64,000 nucleotides of DNA from Todiramphus chloris collaris (GCA_025345505.1 JANVCC010000011.1:6574767-6638766), one strand, 5' to 3'. Counted from the first letter of the stretch, positions 49,772 to 59,783 are shown. Numbers and translations: made by a program. Notes: generated by a model not told the origin, from the letters alone.

Positions 49772-52330
49772 TCAGTATTTTAGCTTATTGGAAAAAGGGG
49801 TCCGCTCTCGTAAGAACAACTCAGGAGACCAGGCAGTTGCCCCTTCCAGTATATCCACTGAAGAATTTGCACTTGATAGGAGATTTTTGCCTTCCAAAGG
49901 GGACAAAGTTTCCAGGACTGTATCATTTAAAACCAAGGCCTTGGTGACACCTGCAGCTACAGGAGTTGTTAGAATCCCAGCTGTATCCCCAGGATTTAAT
50001 CTCTCATTTCGGAAACGTACATAATTTTCATTGTTTTCTTCACTTTGAGAAATAGGGTTCTTGCTACTATGCCCACAGGTCAACTGCAAGTTAGCCCAGC
50101 TTACTGTTTTTAAGTTGAAAGATGCAGTTGGTTTCAACCTTTTGCTTGCAGACAGAGGGATCCACTCCTCAAAGTCAGCAGGTGGTTGGCTGTTACGCAA
50201 CTGCTGTGAAACAGAGCTATAACTTTCTTTGTCTTCCCTGCTACTTGGTCTTTCACGTTTCCCTGACCTGCCAGTGAGCTGGTGCAGCAGGGTGTTTTGA
50301 AACGAACACCTGGATCGCTTGCATTTGGAATGGATTTTAGGGGGATTTTTAGGGGTGAAGATAGTGACAGAAGAGCTGCTTTCTCCAACAGACCACAGTT
50401 TCTGGAGAGGTTTTGCCACAGGAGTTGACTGTGAGTAGGGAACAAAGTCTTGAGTGTTCATTGAACTGCATTCTGAATCACAAAAGGAGCAAGCTACTGG
50501 TGTGCTGTGCTTACTAAAAGCAGGAGGGGACCTGTGCAGGGGTGAGCTGGGTTTTGAACTCTTAGAGGGAACAGCTCCAGGATAACGCATCACCTCAGGA
50601 ACCGTGACCTTTTCTGTCAAAGTATCTTCCTCTATTAAAGAATTACATAATGTATTTAAGAATTCTACAGGTTTTACTACCTCTCTTGGACTGGCATCAA
50701 AGAGATCAGCAGAAGCATTGTAGCTGCCTTCAGGGAAGATACTGTTCCACAGCATCTCTCTCCTGTTAACATTTTTGAGGGTATTTTCTGGCAGTTCTGT
50801 CAATGGTTTTAGTTCTTTTTCATATATCTTTCTGGTATTGTTGGGAGTTTCTGGATCAGGGTCCCACGCCCCTGTAAATCTAAGATCCTTCCTTTGGCTT
50901 GGTGAAGAAGAAGAATTTTCTTTATTTTCAAAACCAGTTAAACAGATATCACATGCAGGATACACAGAGGTAGCTGCCTTGCTCCTTTTTAAACAGGAGG
51001 CTTCTCCATGTCCAGCAGTGCTCTGCAGACTAATAAAAGACCAATCTCCCTTTGAAATGTCAGTATTTGCTTCTTTGGACTGCACATACCTGCTCTTGGA
51101 AACACAATGCTCTGATGTAACTGTCAAGGACTGTGACAAAACAGGTAGATGAGGACTAGGTATAAAGCAAGACACTTCACATTCCTTGTCAGTTGAAGAG
51201 AGAACACTAGAGGAAGACTCACATTGTGACACTTCATCACTCAGAGGATTTGCGTTTGACTGAAGACAAGCAAATGATATGTTATCCCAACTATCATTTC
51301 CTGCTGGTGGAAAGAACTTCCCTGAAATGCTTGCTTCTGGCAAATCACTTGCCACCAATGTTTGCCTCAGATACGATTTCTTAAGATTTACACCCAACTT
51401 GCTACTTTCAGGGAGGGCCCCTTTGCCTGCACCAAGGCTGGGTGATGTAAAAACACTCTTGCCATCTTCTATTCTGGCTAAAAATTCATTTAGGCTTTCT
51501 GAGAATGGGAGCTCATCCCAAAGCACAGAGTCCACCTGAGATGCTCCAGCTACATTTTTGTGATTAGAAGCTGAGGCATCTCTCTTGTAAAAAAGGGAGT
51601 TGTGGGATTTCTCCAGGTAAGAATAATTTCTACTATTAGTCTTTGGATAAATGCTTCCTACCCCAAATTCCCAGGGATGTTGCAACAACCTGGAACTGTT
51701 TCCATGTGAACACTCAGTCTTTGAAGAGGACACGCTCTCCAATATATCAGTTGCAGAGATTCTGTCAGTCTGACAAGGCTGTAAAGTCAATTCATTATCC
51801 GCCTCTTTCTCCCCTTCCTTCACAGAAGAGCTGCAAAACTGTGAATTCCAAAGAGTTTGATTGTTGAGGCTTACACTACATGATTCTGCAGAGACAGGCC
51901 TCCCCTCTTGTTCATGCTGTGCACTCACCAGCTTTCCCACTTCCAGAGTGGAAAAGTCTTCCGCTGTTACCCAAGCAACAGATGAAGTCAGGCTGAAGGA
52001 CCGCTGCCAAGACCCTAAAAAACTTTCTCTGCCACTAGACTGAACAAAACAGGAGCTTCTGCTCAGGCTAGACAAGCTGCTGAGCTCACTGACAGGTTCA
52101 TCTATGGGAGCTGAGGGTGCATCAGGTAAGTATGAGCTGTTATTACAGCTCCTGGATTTTTCCAACTGCAGGAGCCGATGGAAGTAGCTGATAACAGTAA
52201 AGCCAGTAACAGCAGTGTTTGGCAGGAAGATCTGGCAAGCTGTAAGTTTTTTTGTACTTCTATTAGTTCTGGAACAGTTTTGCAAGATGCTGCTGGCAGC
52301 AGAATGCCCTCCATCTTCCCTTGCACAACC
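49772..52330 (-). CDS. DDIAS: DDIAS coding exon 4 (large terminal exon)
   Basis: Residues 132-983 in one uninterrupted 2.56-kb frame, starting GCAREDGGHS after acceptor ctccccccacccag (AG at 52,331-52,332) and ending FSNKLKY then stop. The frame continues open a little upstream of the acceptor, but phase and homology put the exon start here. The bird protein extends about 12 residues beyond the AWSPELF box, where human stops almost at once. Confidence 0.95.
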   Translation of the reverse strand, partial: GCAREDGGHSAASSILQNCSRTNRSTKKLTACQIFLPNTAVTGFTVISYFHRLLQLEKSRSCNNSSYLPDAPSAPIDEPVSELSSLSSLSRSSCFVQSSGRESFLGSWQRSFSLTSSVAWVTAEDFSTLEVGKLVSAQHEQEGRPVSAESCSVSLNNQTLWNSQFCSSSVKEGEKEADNELTLQPCQTDRISATDILESVSSSKTECSHGNSSRLLQHPWEFGVGSIYPKTNSRNYSYLEKSHNSLFYKRDASASNHKNVAGASQVDSVLWDELPFSESLNEFLARIEDGKSVFTSPSLGAGKGALPESSKLGVNLKKSYLRQTLVASDLPEASISGKFFPPAGNDSWDNISFACLQSNANPLSDEVSQCESSSSVLSSTDKECEVSCFIPSPHLPVLSQSLTVTSEHCVSKSRYVQSKEANTDISKGDWSFISLQSTAGHGEASCLKRSKAATSVYPACDICLTGFENKENSSSSPSQRKDLRFTGAWDPDPETPNNTRKIYEKELKPLTELPENTLKNVNRREMLWNSIFPEGSYNASADLFDASPREVVKPVEFLNTLCNSLIEEDTLTEKVTVPEVMRYPGAVPSKSSKPSSPLHRSPPAFSKHSTPVACSFCDSECSSMNTQDFVPYSQSTPVAKPLQKLWSVGESSSSVTIFTPKNPPKIHSKCKRSRCSFQNTLLHQLTGRSGKRERPSSREDKESYSSVSQQLRNSQPPADFEEWIPLSASKRLKPTASFNLKTVSWANLQLTCGHSSKNPISQSEENNENYVRFRNERLNPGDTAGILTTPVAAGVTKALVLNDTVLETLSPLEGKNLLSSANSSVDILEGATAWSPELFLRERTPFSNKLKY

Positions 52331-55300
52331 CTGGGTGGGGGGAGAGAAAAAAAGCACACCTTAGTAAAATGCTTTATTTTGCAATAGAAAAAACCAAACC
52401 AAACAAACAAAAAAAGAAAACAAACCCCACAACAAAAAAATACCCATGTCTTTTAAGTCAGGCTTAAATTTAGGTCTTGCTTTTTGTCAGGATCTGCAGG
52501 AAAGAGAATACAAAACAGTCTGTCACACAAAGCAGTACTCCCTGGGAAATAAGCACTGGCAAGGGCTATGAAGGGCATCACAGTGAGAGGTTCTTTGCTT
52601 GTTGCAATGACGCAGTTTTGAAGCTGGAAAAACAACAAGGAATTCCAAGAAAGGACTTCACAGCAAATTTCTTCCTCCCTTTAGGGCACTGGGTACTTCC
52701 GGGCTCCCTCCAGTGCAGTTCTGTGCAAATGGCTCGCTGCCTGAGGCAAATCCCTTTCTTTTACCTAGGGGGCACTGGGCAGTACTTACAGCAAAGTACT
52801 CTGGTACCAGATACCTGACTTGGCAGCTCAGCTATCGAAGACAGACCGGTATTTTCTATATTCTGCCTCTGTAAAAGGGAAATAAGCTACAGCCTTTATT
52901 GTCTCAGATTTATTTGGAAAGCAGTGTTTCAAAGATGTCACTGCAATTCTCTATAGAGCCTGGTTCTCTCTATGCAAAAATTACAGGTGAAAAATAACAT
53001 TAAAACTAGAGGGAATTACCTAATCTTTTGAGAAGTGGATAAACCCTTTTTCACCTCCCCCTCAAGGTCTGGCAATTCCAGAGAGACCAAAAAGCAAACA
53101 CAGCTGTCTCCAAATTCAACAAGTCTCCTACTCCCTGAGTCTATGGAAAGGTTGAGGCTGAAGGCTGTTATCCAAGGATGATATGCTTCTAGGTAAGACT
53201 TAAACAAGCATGATATGTTGATTCTGAGTTTTGTTGGGAGAGTGCAACTGTATGCATAGCTGAAGACAACTACACAGAAATTCCTATAGCCAAAGGCTAA
53301 ATAAATGGTCTTTGAATGTTTGTTCAGTCCTTGTGTGTAGAGAAGCAGCCACAAGGCTGTTGATATGTAGGATTACTTATATTTATAAAGGTATCAGACC
53401 TAGAGACCTGGTGAATAGTCCCAGTTAAGTAAAGTAATGGAATCTGGAGGACTTCATGGATTAAGATGCCATGCACCAGGAAAATCTCAGCTCAGGTACC
53501 AAACTCATGGTACCTGCAGGAGAGGAAAAACACCTGGCAGGTAGGGTTTAGCTCACGGACTTCATAATATAAATGACTCACATAAGCACCACTTGAAGAG
53601 AACTTAGAAGACTGTTTCTATGGAAATATTACTAAGAACTAATATTTCAAAGCCTGTTAAACACACAAAAGAGCCACAGACGCGTATGTTGAACAGCTGT
53701 ACTTTATCGGCATTTTAAACACGCTCTTAAATCCAGAAATATCAAAACGCTGCAAAAGGATGTGTTTCTTCTTACATTTCAGACACCAGGAGACTGAAAA
53801 GCATGAGAAAGGTAGAGCAGTGCTTGAAAAGACAGTCTGTTTCTTGCTTGAACTGTACATGTTTTTTTACAGACTCCAAGCTGTTACTGATATGCACAGG
53901 AGCTGGCACTGCTCAGCCTCTCTGTAAAGCAAGCCTGACAAGCTGTCAAGCTGACTACTGCCATTCAAGATGACTTTTGGATGTGACTCATTAAAAATAA
54001 CACAAGAGTCTGGGGGAAGAGGAGCAGAATCCTTCTAATGTCATAGCTCTAAATTTTCTCCAGTTCCCAAAAGATGTTGTACATGATGCTTTGATAACTC
54101 AGTCTGTGCCCTCAAATGGCTACAGAACAATGAAAGAAATCATTATAAGAGAGTAATGTGGGTTAAAAGTTACCTTCACTCCAAATAGAAATCTTTTTCC
54201 AATGAAACACGTTTCCACTGCTTGAACTAACAGTCCTGGAGAAGCATCTGTGTTTGTTTCTCCTGACAGCTGATTGAAGTCCTGAATACACCTTGAGTAA
54301 AAACATACAGAAGTATTGGACCAACAGAGAAAGCTTTACACAGCATTTAGGTGTAGTTTAGGTAGGACACGTGCCAAAGAGAAGATACTGTGGTAGCTTA
54401 AACTAAACATAGAATGAAAACAAGAAACTGTGAACCTATAAATTCACAGAATCACTCAGGTTGGAAAAGACCCTTGGGATCATCATGTCCAACCATTAGC
54501 CCTACTCTACAAGTTCACCCCTAACCACATCCCCCAACACTGATTCGATTGTGTGGTTCACTTCATTTGTTAATGAAATAGAAGAATAAAAAACAACCAC
54601 TCTGTAGAGGTTTAACATACACACGACTTTCAGGTGTTCCCCGTGTGACTGTGATTTTTACATCAACACAGTGACTGTATAAAGCGGCCAACATGCTGCT
54701 ATCGCTTACACATCCTTTCTGCCCACACCTTTACAGCAGCAGCAGTATCCTTATTAAGGCATGCAAATAACTCTTTTGCAGTTGATAGTAGTACAGCAGT
54801 CTAGTGCAGAATGCCTGCCACGAGTATGTTATTCATGCTGATAATGTGTGGGATTTAAAAAGCGTTCATCTTTGACCCAGTGATAACACAAGGCTTTGGA
54901 AAAATAACAGAATAGAGAAAGCAGCAGTGAATGTATCTGAACATCCCATCCTAGCAGTTTCATGTATCAGAAAGTCTGAAGCTTGTAATGTGGGTGGTCA
55001 GGTTCTGACGGCTCACAAACTTTTCTAGAAATCTCTCCTTGCTAAAGGAAAATCTGGTCGTATTGAGGAAAAGTCATAAGGTGCACACTTTGCTGTTTTA
55101 AATCCAAACAGTTATTAAAAAGTAAAAATAACCCTCAAAGGCCCCATGTTTACCTTAAGATTCTTCTAAAATCTTGAGGAAAAAACATGTCTAAAACTCC
55201 GGAAAAGTCAACTTACTCAGTAATCTGATATTAGACAAAGGAAATTCAATCATCTCACATAAAGGAAGAAGCCCAACCAACCAAATTGTGAAGCTCGCTT

Positions 55301-56833
55301 AGCAGCTGCCATCAATACACAAGTGGAGGATGATCTCTTCTACTACATAGAAGTAATTCATCTCAAAATTTCCAGATATCAGGAAGAAACCAAACTTCAG
55401 CATTTTCTTAAGGTGATGGGCACCAAGGAAATGCTGGAAAGGAGCATTTTAGCAGCTTTTTCCCCACTTGTCTCCCCACCATCCAGGCTCATCTCAATTT
55501 GTTCAGGCTGAAGAAAAAGAAGCAGCTACATAATTATAAACAATCAATTCCTTACCTTTGCAGATTTTCTGCGGTGACCCCAAAGAATGGATCTAAGCAA
55601 CTTCCAAACACGGTAATGTCAAACAAATCTTTAGTGTCAGCAATCTTGAGGGACAATCTATATCTGTAGCTTGCATCTTTAGCTTCACCTGTGCAGCCAC
55701 ATTTTAGACAGTTAAACCTGACAGGACAGTAAAAGGATAAAAAAGATTGAACACATGAACTTCTGTTAATCACCGCTGAGGTGAGGACTTATCCGCAACC
55801 ATAAGCATTACTACTACAATGTATCAAATATGCCATGATGAGCTATAAGGGTCTTTCTTATTCTTTGCTCCTCGAGGCATTGATCTCATCACAGGCTCAG
55901 CATGGGGTCTGTATCACAACAGAACCCCTCTGGCTTCTTTTACTGATTTATTAAACGCTAGCCTGTTGTGAAGTTGGAGAGACAGAGGGCTTTGAATCAC
56001 CTCTTCGGAAGCAATTTTCAATTCCGCGCACTCCCGGTTTTTGCATTTTGTTATGGTTTGGGATTTTTCTTCCTGTAGCTCTAGTATAATGCCTAGATTT
56101 AGAAACATCAGGAAACAGCACTGATAGCTTTTACTTCAGGCATTTGAAACAACAGATACTCTTGCTTTGCAAAGGCAGCTCCTTCCTTTTAGTGCTGATG
56201 TTCACTGTCTTACTATTTGTCTGCGTGTCAGAGATCGCATGTAACAGTGAGATTAAAAAGGAAAGCCCGTAAGTTTCTGGACAGACAGTAAGTGGAAGAG
56301 TCATACAAGACAACCTGATGCACCACACATATAAAATGAGAGGAAATTTAGAAATTAAAAAAAAAAAAGGACTTGATTTACTTGATTTGGAAGGGCTTTC
56401 AACTAGTGCTCTCCAACTTAGGAACAGCACTGAATAACCAGACTGCCAGGGGTGCACTTGGAAGCTCTTTACACACACACATTTTATTCTCCTAAACTGT
56501 CCTCCAGAGCATGGCACTGAATGCAGTAGACATCTTGATCCATAATGACCTCCAAGCTGCTACCAAATAGATCTTAAGTGGTGGTAAGTAACATGAATAT
56601 CTGAAATCAGCACTTATTCCTACAATGGATGGATTTTCACCAGTTTAACTTGTGTTCAACTAACAGAGATTCCCAAGGCCTCTGAAAGTTACAGCTAACA
56701 ATCCCCAAAACAAGATATACCTCCTAGAATGCAGTATCAGCCTAGAACAGCATTTGTGACAGGCAGGATAGGTGAAGCAGGAGTTCTGGACGGTAATTAC
56801 AGAAGCGGCCAAGAGTCCTCTCACACTATTCAT
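49772..56833 (-). CDS. DDIAS: DDIAS (Noxin), DNA-damage-induced apoptosis suppressor (gene span, 4 coding exons)
   Basis: Coding exons run 56,833-56,721, 55,717-55,556, 54,291-54,174 and 52,330-49,772, all with GT-AG introns and matching phases. They give 983 residues, against 998 in human. Residues 1-140 form the RPA70C-like zinc-ribbon/OB region, with CxxC pairs C25-C28 and C41-C44 and the conserved block ITVFGSCLDPFFGVT. The remaining part is low-complexity, Ser-rich and poorly conserved except for short islands: LTACQIFLP, WDELPFSESLNEFLA (about 402), YNASADLFD, NTQDFVPYSQSTP and a near-terminal AWSPELF (about 964). In mammals the protein suppresses apoptosis after DNA damage and is linked to DNA polymerase alpha-primase (family knowledge). 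It is transcribed away from PRCP across a shared promoter. No break is seen. Confidence 0.96.
52331..54173 (-). other. DDIAS: DDIAS intron 3
   Basis: GT-AG intron with an A/C-rich tract close to the acceptor (52,383-52,440). No transposon was recognised. Confidence 0.9.
54174..54291 (-). CDS. DDIAS: DDIAS coding exon 3
   Basis: Completes Arg92 and encodes residues 93-131 (CIQDFNQLSGE to GLLVQAVETCFIGKRFLFG), matching the human LLTKAVETCFVGQSFIFGV. Acceptor tttactcaag, donor AAG|gtaact, phase 0 exit. Confidence 0.93.
54292..55555 (-). other. DDIAS: DDIAS intron 2
   Basis: GT-AG intron carrying the CR1 fragment listed at 54,441-54,541. Nothing else was recognised. Confidence 0.9.
54441..54541 (-). 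mobile_element. CR1 LINE 3' fragment in DDIAS intron
   Basis: Reads in reverse as a CR1 tail: aattcacagaatcactcagg is the end, followed by ttggaaaagacccttgggat and the catgtccaaccattagccct block. About 100 bases survive. Sense relative to DDIAS. Confidence 0.85.
55556..55717 (-). CDS. DDIAS: DDIAS coding exon 2
   Basis: Residues 39-91, with split Arg codons 38 and 92 at both ends. FNCLKCGCTGEAKDASYRY gives the second CxxC, and LFDITVFGSCLDPFFGVT gives the OB-fold core. Acceptor ctgtcctgtcag, donor CAAAG|gtaagg. Confidence 0.95.
55718..56720 (-). other. DDIAS: DDIAS intron 1 (between coding exons)
   Basis: About 1 kb with a gtatat donor and ctgtcag acceptor. No transposon or gene was seen; the minus-strand open frame at 56,131-56,517 is unsupported. 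Confidence 0.85.
56721..56833 (-). CDS. DDIAS: DDIAS coding exon 1
   Basis: Encodes residues 1-37, MNSVRGLLAASVITVQ through SCFTYPACHKCCSRLILHSR, aligning with the human N-terminus (LLASVLALQNSSFIYPSCQK). It supplies the first CxxC. The donor is AGGAG|gtatat. The acceptor tttcag puts the exon edge at 56,849, leaving 16 bases of 5' UTR; an earlier non-coding exon is required. It is too short for routine open-frame detection. Confidence 0.9.
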
Positions 56834-57037
56834 GTGCTCACAGTATCACCTGAAACAAGTAAGTTAAAATGGTTCAAAGAGTTCTCATTTTTCAAGATGT
56901 TAACATTAACTGCTTTGAGCTGGGTTTTTTTTGAACATTTTGAAAGGTGGCCCTCAGGAAACGATCATCTTTGTTTCAAAATGGTAGCCCAACTCAGGCA
57001 ACATCTGTTATTAACCTTAATTAACACTTTAAGAAGA

Positions 57038-57132
57038 ACAAAAAACAAAAAAATCAAAAGTCCCCAAAACCAACAACCAACCAAAAAACCAAAACAAACA
57101 ACAAACAGACAAAAAACCCAACAAACTAACCC
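57038..57132 (+). repeat. A/C-rich low-complexity tract
   Basis: About 95 bases almost wholly of A and C in irregular AAC, AACC and AAAC units. Similar shorter tracts occur elsewhere in the window. Confidence 0.85.
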
Positions 57133-57150
57133 AAACATTAGGTAATAAGA

Positions 57151-57317
57151 AGCAACAGTCTGCCCAGGGAAGTTGTAGAGTCACCATCCCTGGATTTGTT
57201 TAAAAGACATGTAGAGGTAGTGCTGAGGGACATGGTTTAGTGGTGGACTTGGCAGTGCTGGGTTAATGGTTGGACTCGATGCTTTTAAAGGTGTTTTCCC
57301 ACTTAAATGATTCTATG
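57151..57317 (+). mobile_element. CR1 LINE 3' fragment
   Basis: The sequence contains tgcccagggaagttgtagag, accatccctggatttgttta, gacatggtttagtggtggac and an ttctatga end, a clear CR1 tail of about 170 bases. It is antisense to DDIAS and sits directly after an A/C-rich tract. Confidence 0.9.
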
Positions 57318-57842
57318 AGCTCATGATATTTGCACAGCATTGCGGATAAAACAGGCAAATTCCCACTTGCATTTAGGCAGTTTATGAGAACTATCCTTGA
57401 GCACAGCACTGCAGCAAATCAGGTTTTGATTTTTTCTTTAATTTAGAATAAAGTCACAACATGGGATTAAAAACTGAAAGGATTCTATGCTTGTAATTCT
57501 GCAAATGCCTTCAATACCAGTGACTGTGAAAGGAGAAGATGCCCAGAAAATCTCAAAAGGCCTCATAATAGCAACTAAATTCATGCCCTTTGAGCCAAAG
57601 GTGCATCTCTACAGTATTTACCAGTGATTTCAACTGAGGTTGTACAGAACTGGTAAATAAATGATAAACTAAATGTTTAAATAAATAGGAATTAATTTGG
57701 TTTTATTCAGTGTTACTTTCCTGCAGGATGATCTTGCTGCAGAAGTGCTGCTTTTACATGTTAAATATCATTCAATAATCAAGTGATGTTTTGTCTGTGT
57801 TTTGCCACCAAAATCAATCAATCAATCAACCAACCAACTTAC

Positions 57843-57882
57843 GGGCTGCTCCTTTGCCCTTAGGGGCACCATTCTCAGCATG
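57843..57882 (-). other. DDIAS: Possible non-coding 5' exon of DDIAS
   Basis: On the minus strand a 40-base segment is bounded by a good acceptor (cttgttcttaccag) and a strong donor (CCC|gtaagt). Joined to the exon edge at 56,849 it would place an upstream ATG frame ending before the DDIAS start. There is no homology support; this rests on splice-site quality only. Confidence 0.2.
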
Positions 57883-59267
57883 CTGGTAAGAACAAGATCT
57901 ATAACAAGATTACTAGAAAAATAGGAGTGACTGAATTCATTACTCTGAGTAGGTCAGAAAACAAAATTAAAATCAGATACTCAAATATTCCCTATGGCAA
58001 AAAGGCCAGGAAACCAGGCAGGAAAAGGTAAAAGCTTTACTGGAGGGCCAACCAAAATGGAAAAAAAAAAAATCTTTCTTCAAAACACATATTAACAGAA
58101 ACTCATTTGACCTAATATATTAAATGGTGCATGCCTTCAATTCTTGCCAAAATGGAAATATTTTGGCTTGGATACAGTACAAGATATCAGTAAAAAGTAC
58201 ACAGAAAACACACAAATATATAGAAAAGAAGTAATAAAATTAAGCCTTATTTTGTTATTGCCCAAGAAAGTGCTTCACATTCCTACTGGTGTTCAACTCA
58301 GAACTATATAAAAAAAGTAAACAGTTATCTGCAGTTCTTAATGAAATAATAAAACCAAACAACAATAAAAAAAGAAATCCACTTCAGAAAACACAACTAA
58401 TACTTCAAGTATTCCACTGGAATATGGGAGATAAAACACAGCATGTATGTGTTCACACAGGCTCTGGTAACAGCTCCCTGGAGAGCAGACAGACTCAAGC
58501 CCTTCACCTCTGTTTCTCTTTGGTTGAAATACAGTATTTCGTACACAATATCTGGACATAAGTTACAAAAGGACAGTGTAAATAGATCTGGTTTTCTTTT
58601 TTTTTTTTAAATAAGCAAAGCAAAACTTCTGGACCCACGTACCCAGCCCAGGAACCCAATGTCGCTCCAGGTGCTCCTCACCATCAGCCTCCAAAAAGCT
58701 TTCCCTTCCCAACAGCCCTCGAGTCTCGCCGAGATTTCCAGCAGAGCCGGGTGCCCTCTCCTGGGCGCACTGCCTTCCAGTCTCCCTAACGAAACCAAAC
58801 CCACGACACACAAGAAGACTTGTAACAGGTCTCACACACACACTGCAGTCTTCACCCCTTAACCAGCAGCCTTCTTCCACTCCATCTCCGAGAGGTCCCC
58901 GGAGACCCACATCACACAGCCCAGACCCAGCTGCACTTGGCCTCGCCCTGGGTGTTTCACGCCCCGCTGAGCACTCAGGACACACTGCGGTCACCGAGGC
59001 GCTACCGCTCCTACCCATGTGCCGGTTCCAGCGCTCCGGGACCAAACCGGGCTTTCGTCTGCCGGCCTCAGGGACGGACGGCGCTGAAAGGAAACGCGCC
59101 GTCACCCGAGCAAGGCAACGAGCAGCCGGCGGCAGCGGCGCGTTCCCTCGGTGCCCCGGGCCCGCACGGGAGAGAGAGGCTGGCAAGTGCTACCGGGGCC
59201 GCGCTCCCGGCCAGCTGCGGTCCGGGGGAGCGGCCATCCGCGGCGCGGCTCTGGTGCCAGCCCAGAA

Positions 59268-59276
59268 GGCGGAAGT
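59268..59276 (+). promoter_or_regulatory. ETS/GABP site near the likely DDIAS start
   Basis: GGCGGAAGT is a near-consensus ETS site. On the DDIAS strand it reads ACTTCCGCC, a common arrangement at CpG-island transcription starts. Confidence 0.4.
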
Positions 59277-59325
59277 GAACGCTGCTGAGGGCCGTTGCTG
59301 AGGGCGGGGACGAGGCGGCTCTCAC

Positions 59326-59546
59326 CCAATCGTGGTGCAGTCCGGCGGCAGCACCGCCCCACCTGCCCAATGAGATGCCAGCCTCGTTATCACACGTCCT
59401 TCATACGGCAGCTAGAGAGGGAGAGGGAGGGTCACGTGCCTCAGCCAGCCAATCGCCGTCTCCTTGCAAGGGCGCCGCGCGACCGAAAGGTCGTCGCAGC
59501 CAATCTGAAAAGCGCGGGCGAGCTGTCCCCGTCCCCTGCAGCCAAT
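59326..59546 (+). promoter_or_regulatory. Array of five CCAAT boxes (NF-Y sites)
   Basis: CCAAT occurs at 59,326, 59,367, 59,449, 59,500 and 59,542, all on the plus strand. Steps are 41, 82, 51 and 42 bases, close to whole helical turns. Three read GCCAATC, the preferred NF-Y core. NF-Y arrays are common in CpG-island and cell-cycle promoters (established). Use here is inferred. Confidence 0.65.
59431..59438. promoter_or_regulatory. GTCACGTG E-box, CLEAR-like
   Basis: GTCACGTG matches the core of the CLEAR element (GTCACGTGAC) bound by TFEB and relatives in lysosomal gene promoters, and also USF. It lies about 350 bases before the PRCP start codon, and PRCP is a lysosomal enzyme. Confidence 0.5.
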
Positions 59547-59693
59547 CGGAAAGTGCCGCTGCTGAGTGCCCACCCCTCCACGTGTAGCGATTACCCCACC
59601 CACCCCGGGGGCGGGCCGCAGTTGCGCTGCCTGCCGAGGGCGCCCGCGCGGCGCCGCCCTCTCCGCTGGGTCCCGCCGCCCGCCGTTCCCCGC

Positions 59694-59733
59694 GGGGCCG
59701 GCCCGGGGCAGCCCGCGGGCGGGGGCAGCGGGG
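59694..59733 (+). promoter_or_regulatory. G-quadruplex-capable stretch before the PRCP TATA box
   Basis: Runs of G4, G4, G3, G5 and G4 at 59,694, 59,705, 59,717, 59,721 and 59,730 with loops of 1-8 bases, ending five bases before the TATA box. Confidence 0.4.
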
Positions 59734-59737
59734 CCGC

Positions 59738-59744
59738 TATAAAG
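59738..59744 (+). promoter_or_regulatory. PRCP: PRCP TATA box
   Basis: TATAAAG in otherwise GC-only sequence, 46 bases before the ATG. A start at the usual distance (near 59,768) gives a very short 5' UTR of about 16 bases. Confidence 0.6.
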
Positions 59745-59783
59745 CGGCGGGCGGGCAGCGGGCAGCCTCCGTTTCTCCCGGCT

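Larger units (their letters stand above)
56850..58639 (-). other. DDIAS: DDIAS 5' intron sequence
   Basis: DNA between the start-codon exon and the CpG island, spliced out if the first exon lies in the island. It contains an A/C-rich tract (57,038-57,132), a CR1 fragment, a CAAT/CAAC microsatellite (57,813-57,838) and a possible extra non-coding exon at 57,843-57,882. Confidence 0.7.

Noticed and set aside
58563-59186. 207-codon minus-strand frame in the CpG island
   Set aside because: GC-rich islands give long chance frames on all strands; composition (Arg, Gly, Ala, Pro) and lack of homology fit this. It may overlap DDIAS 5' UTR but is not a supported protein.
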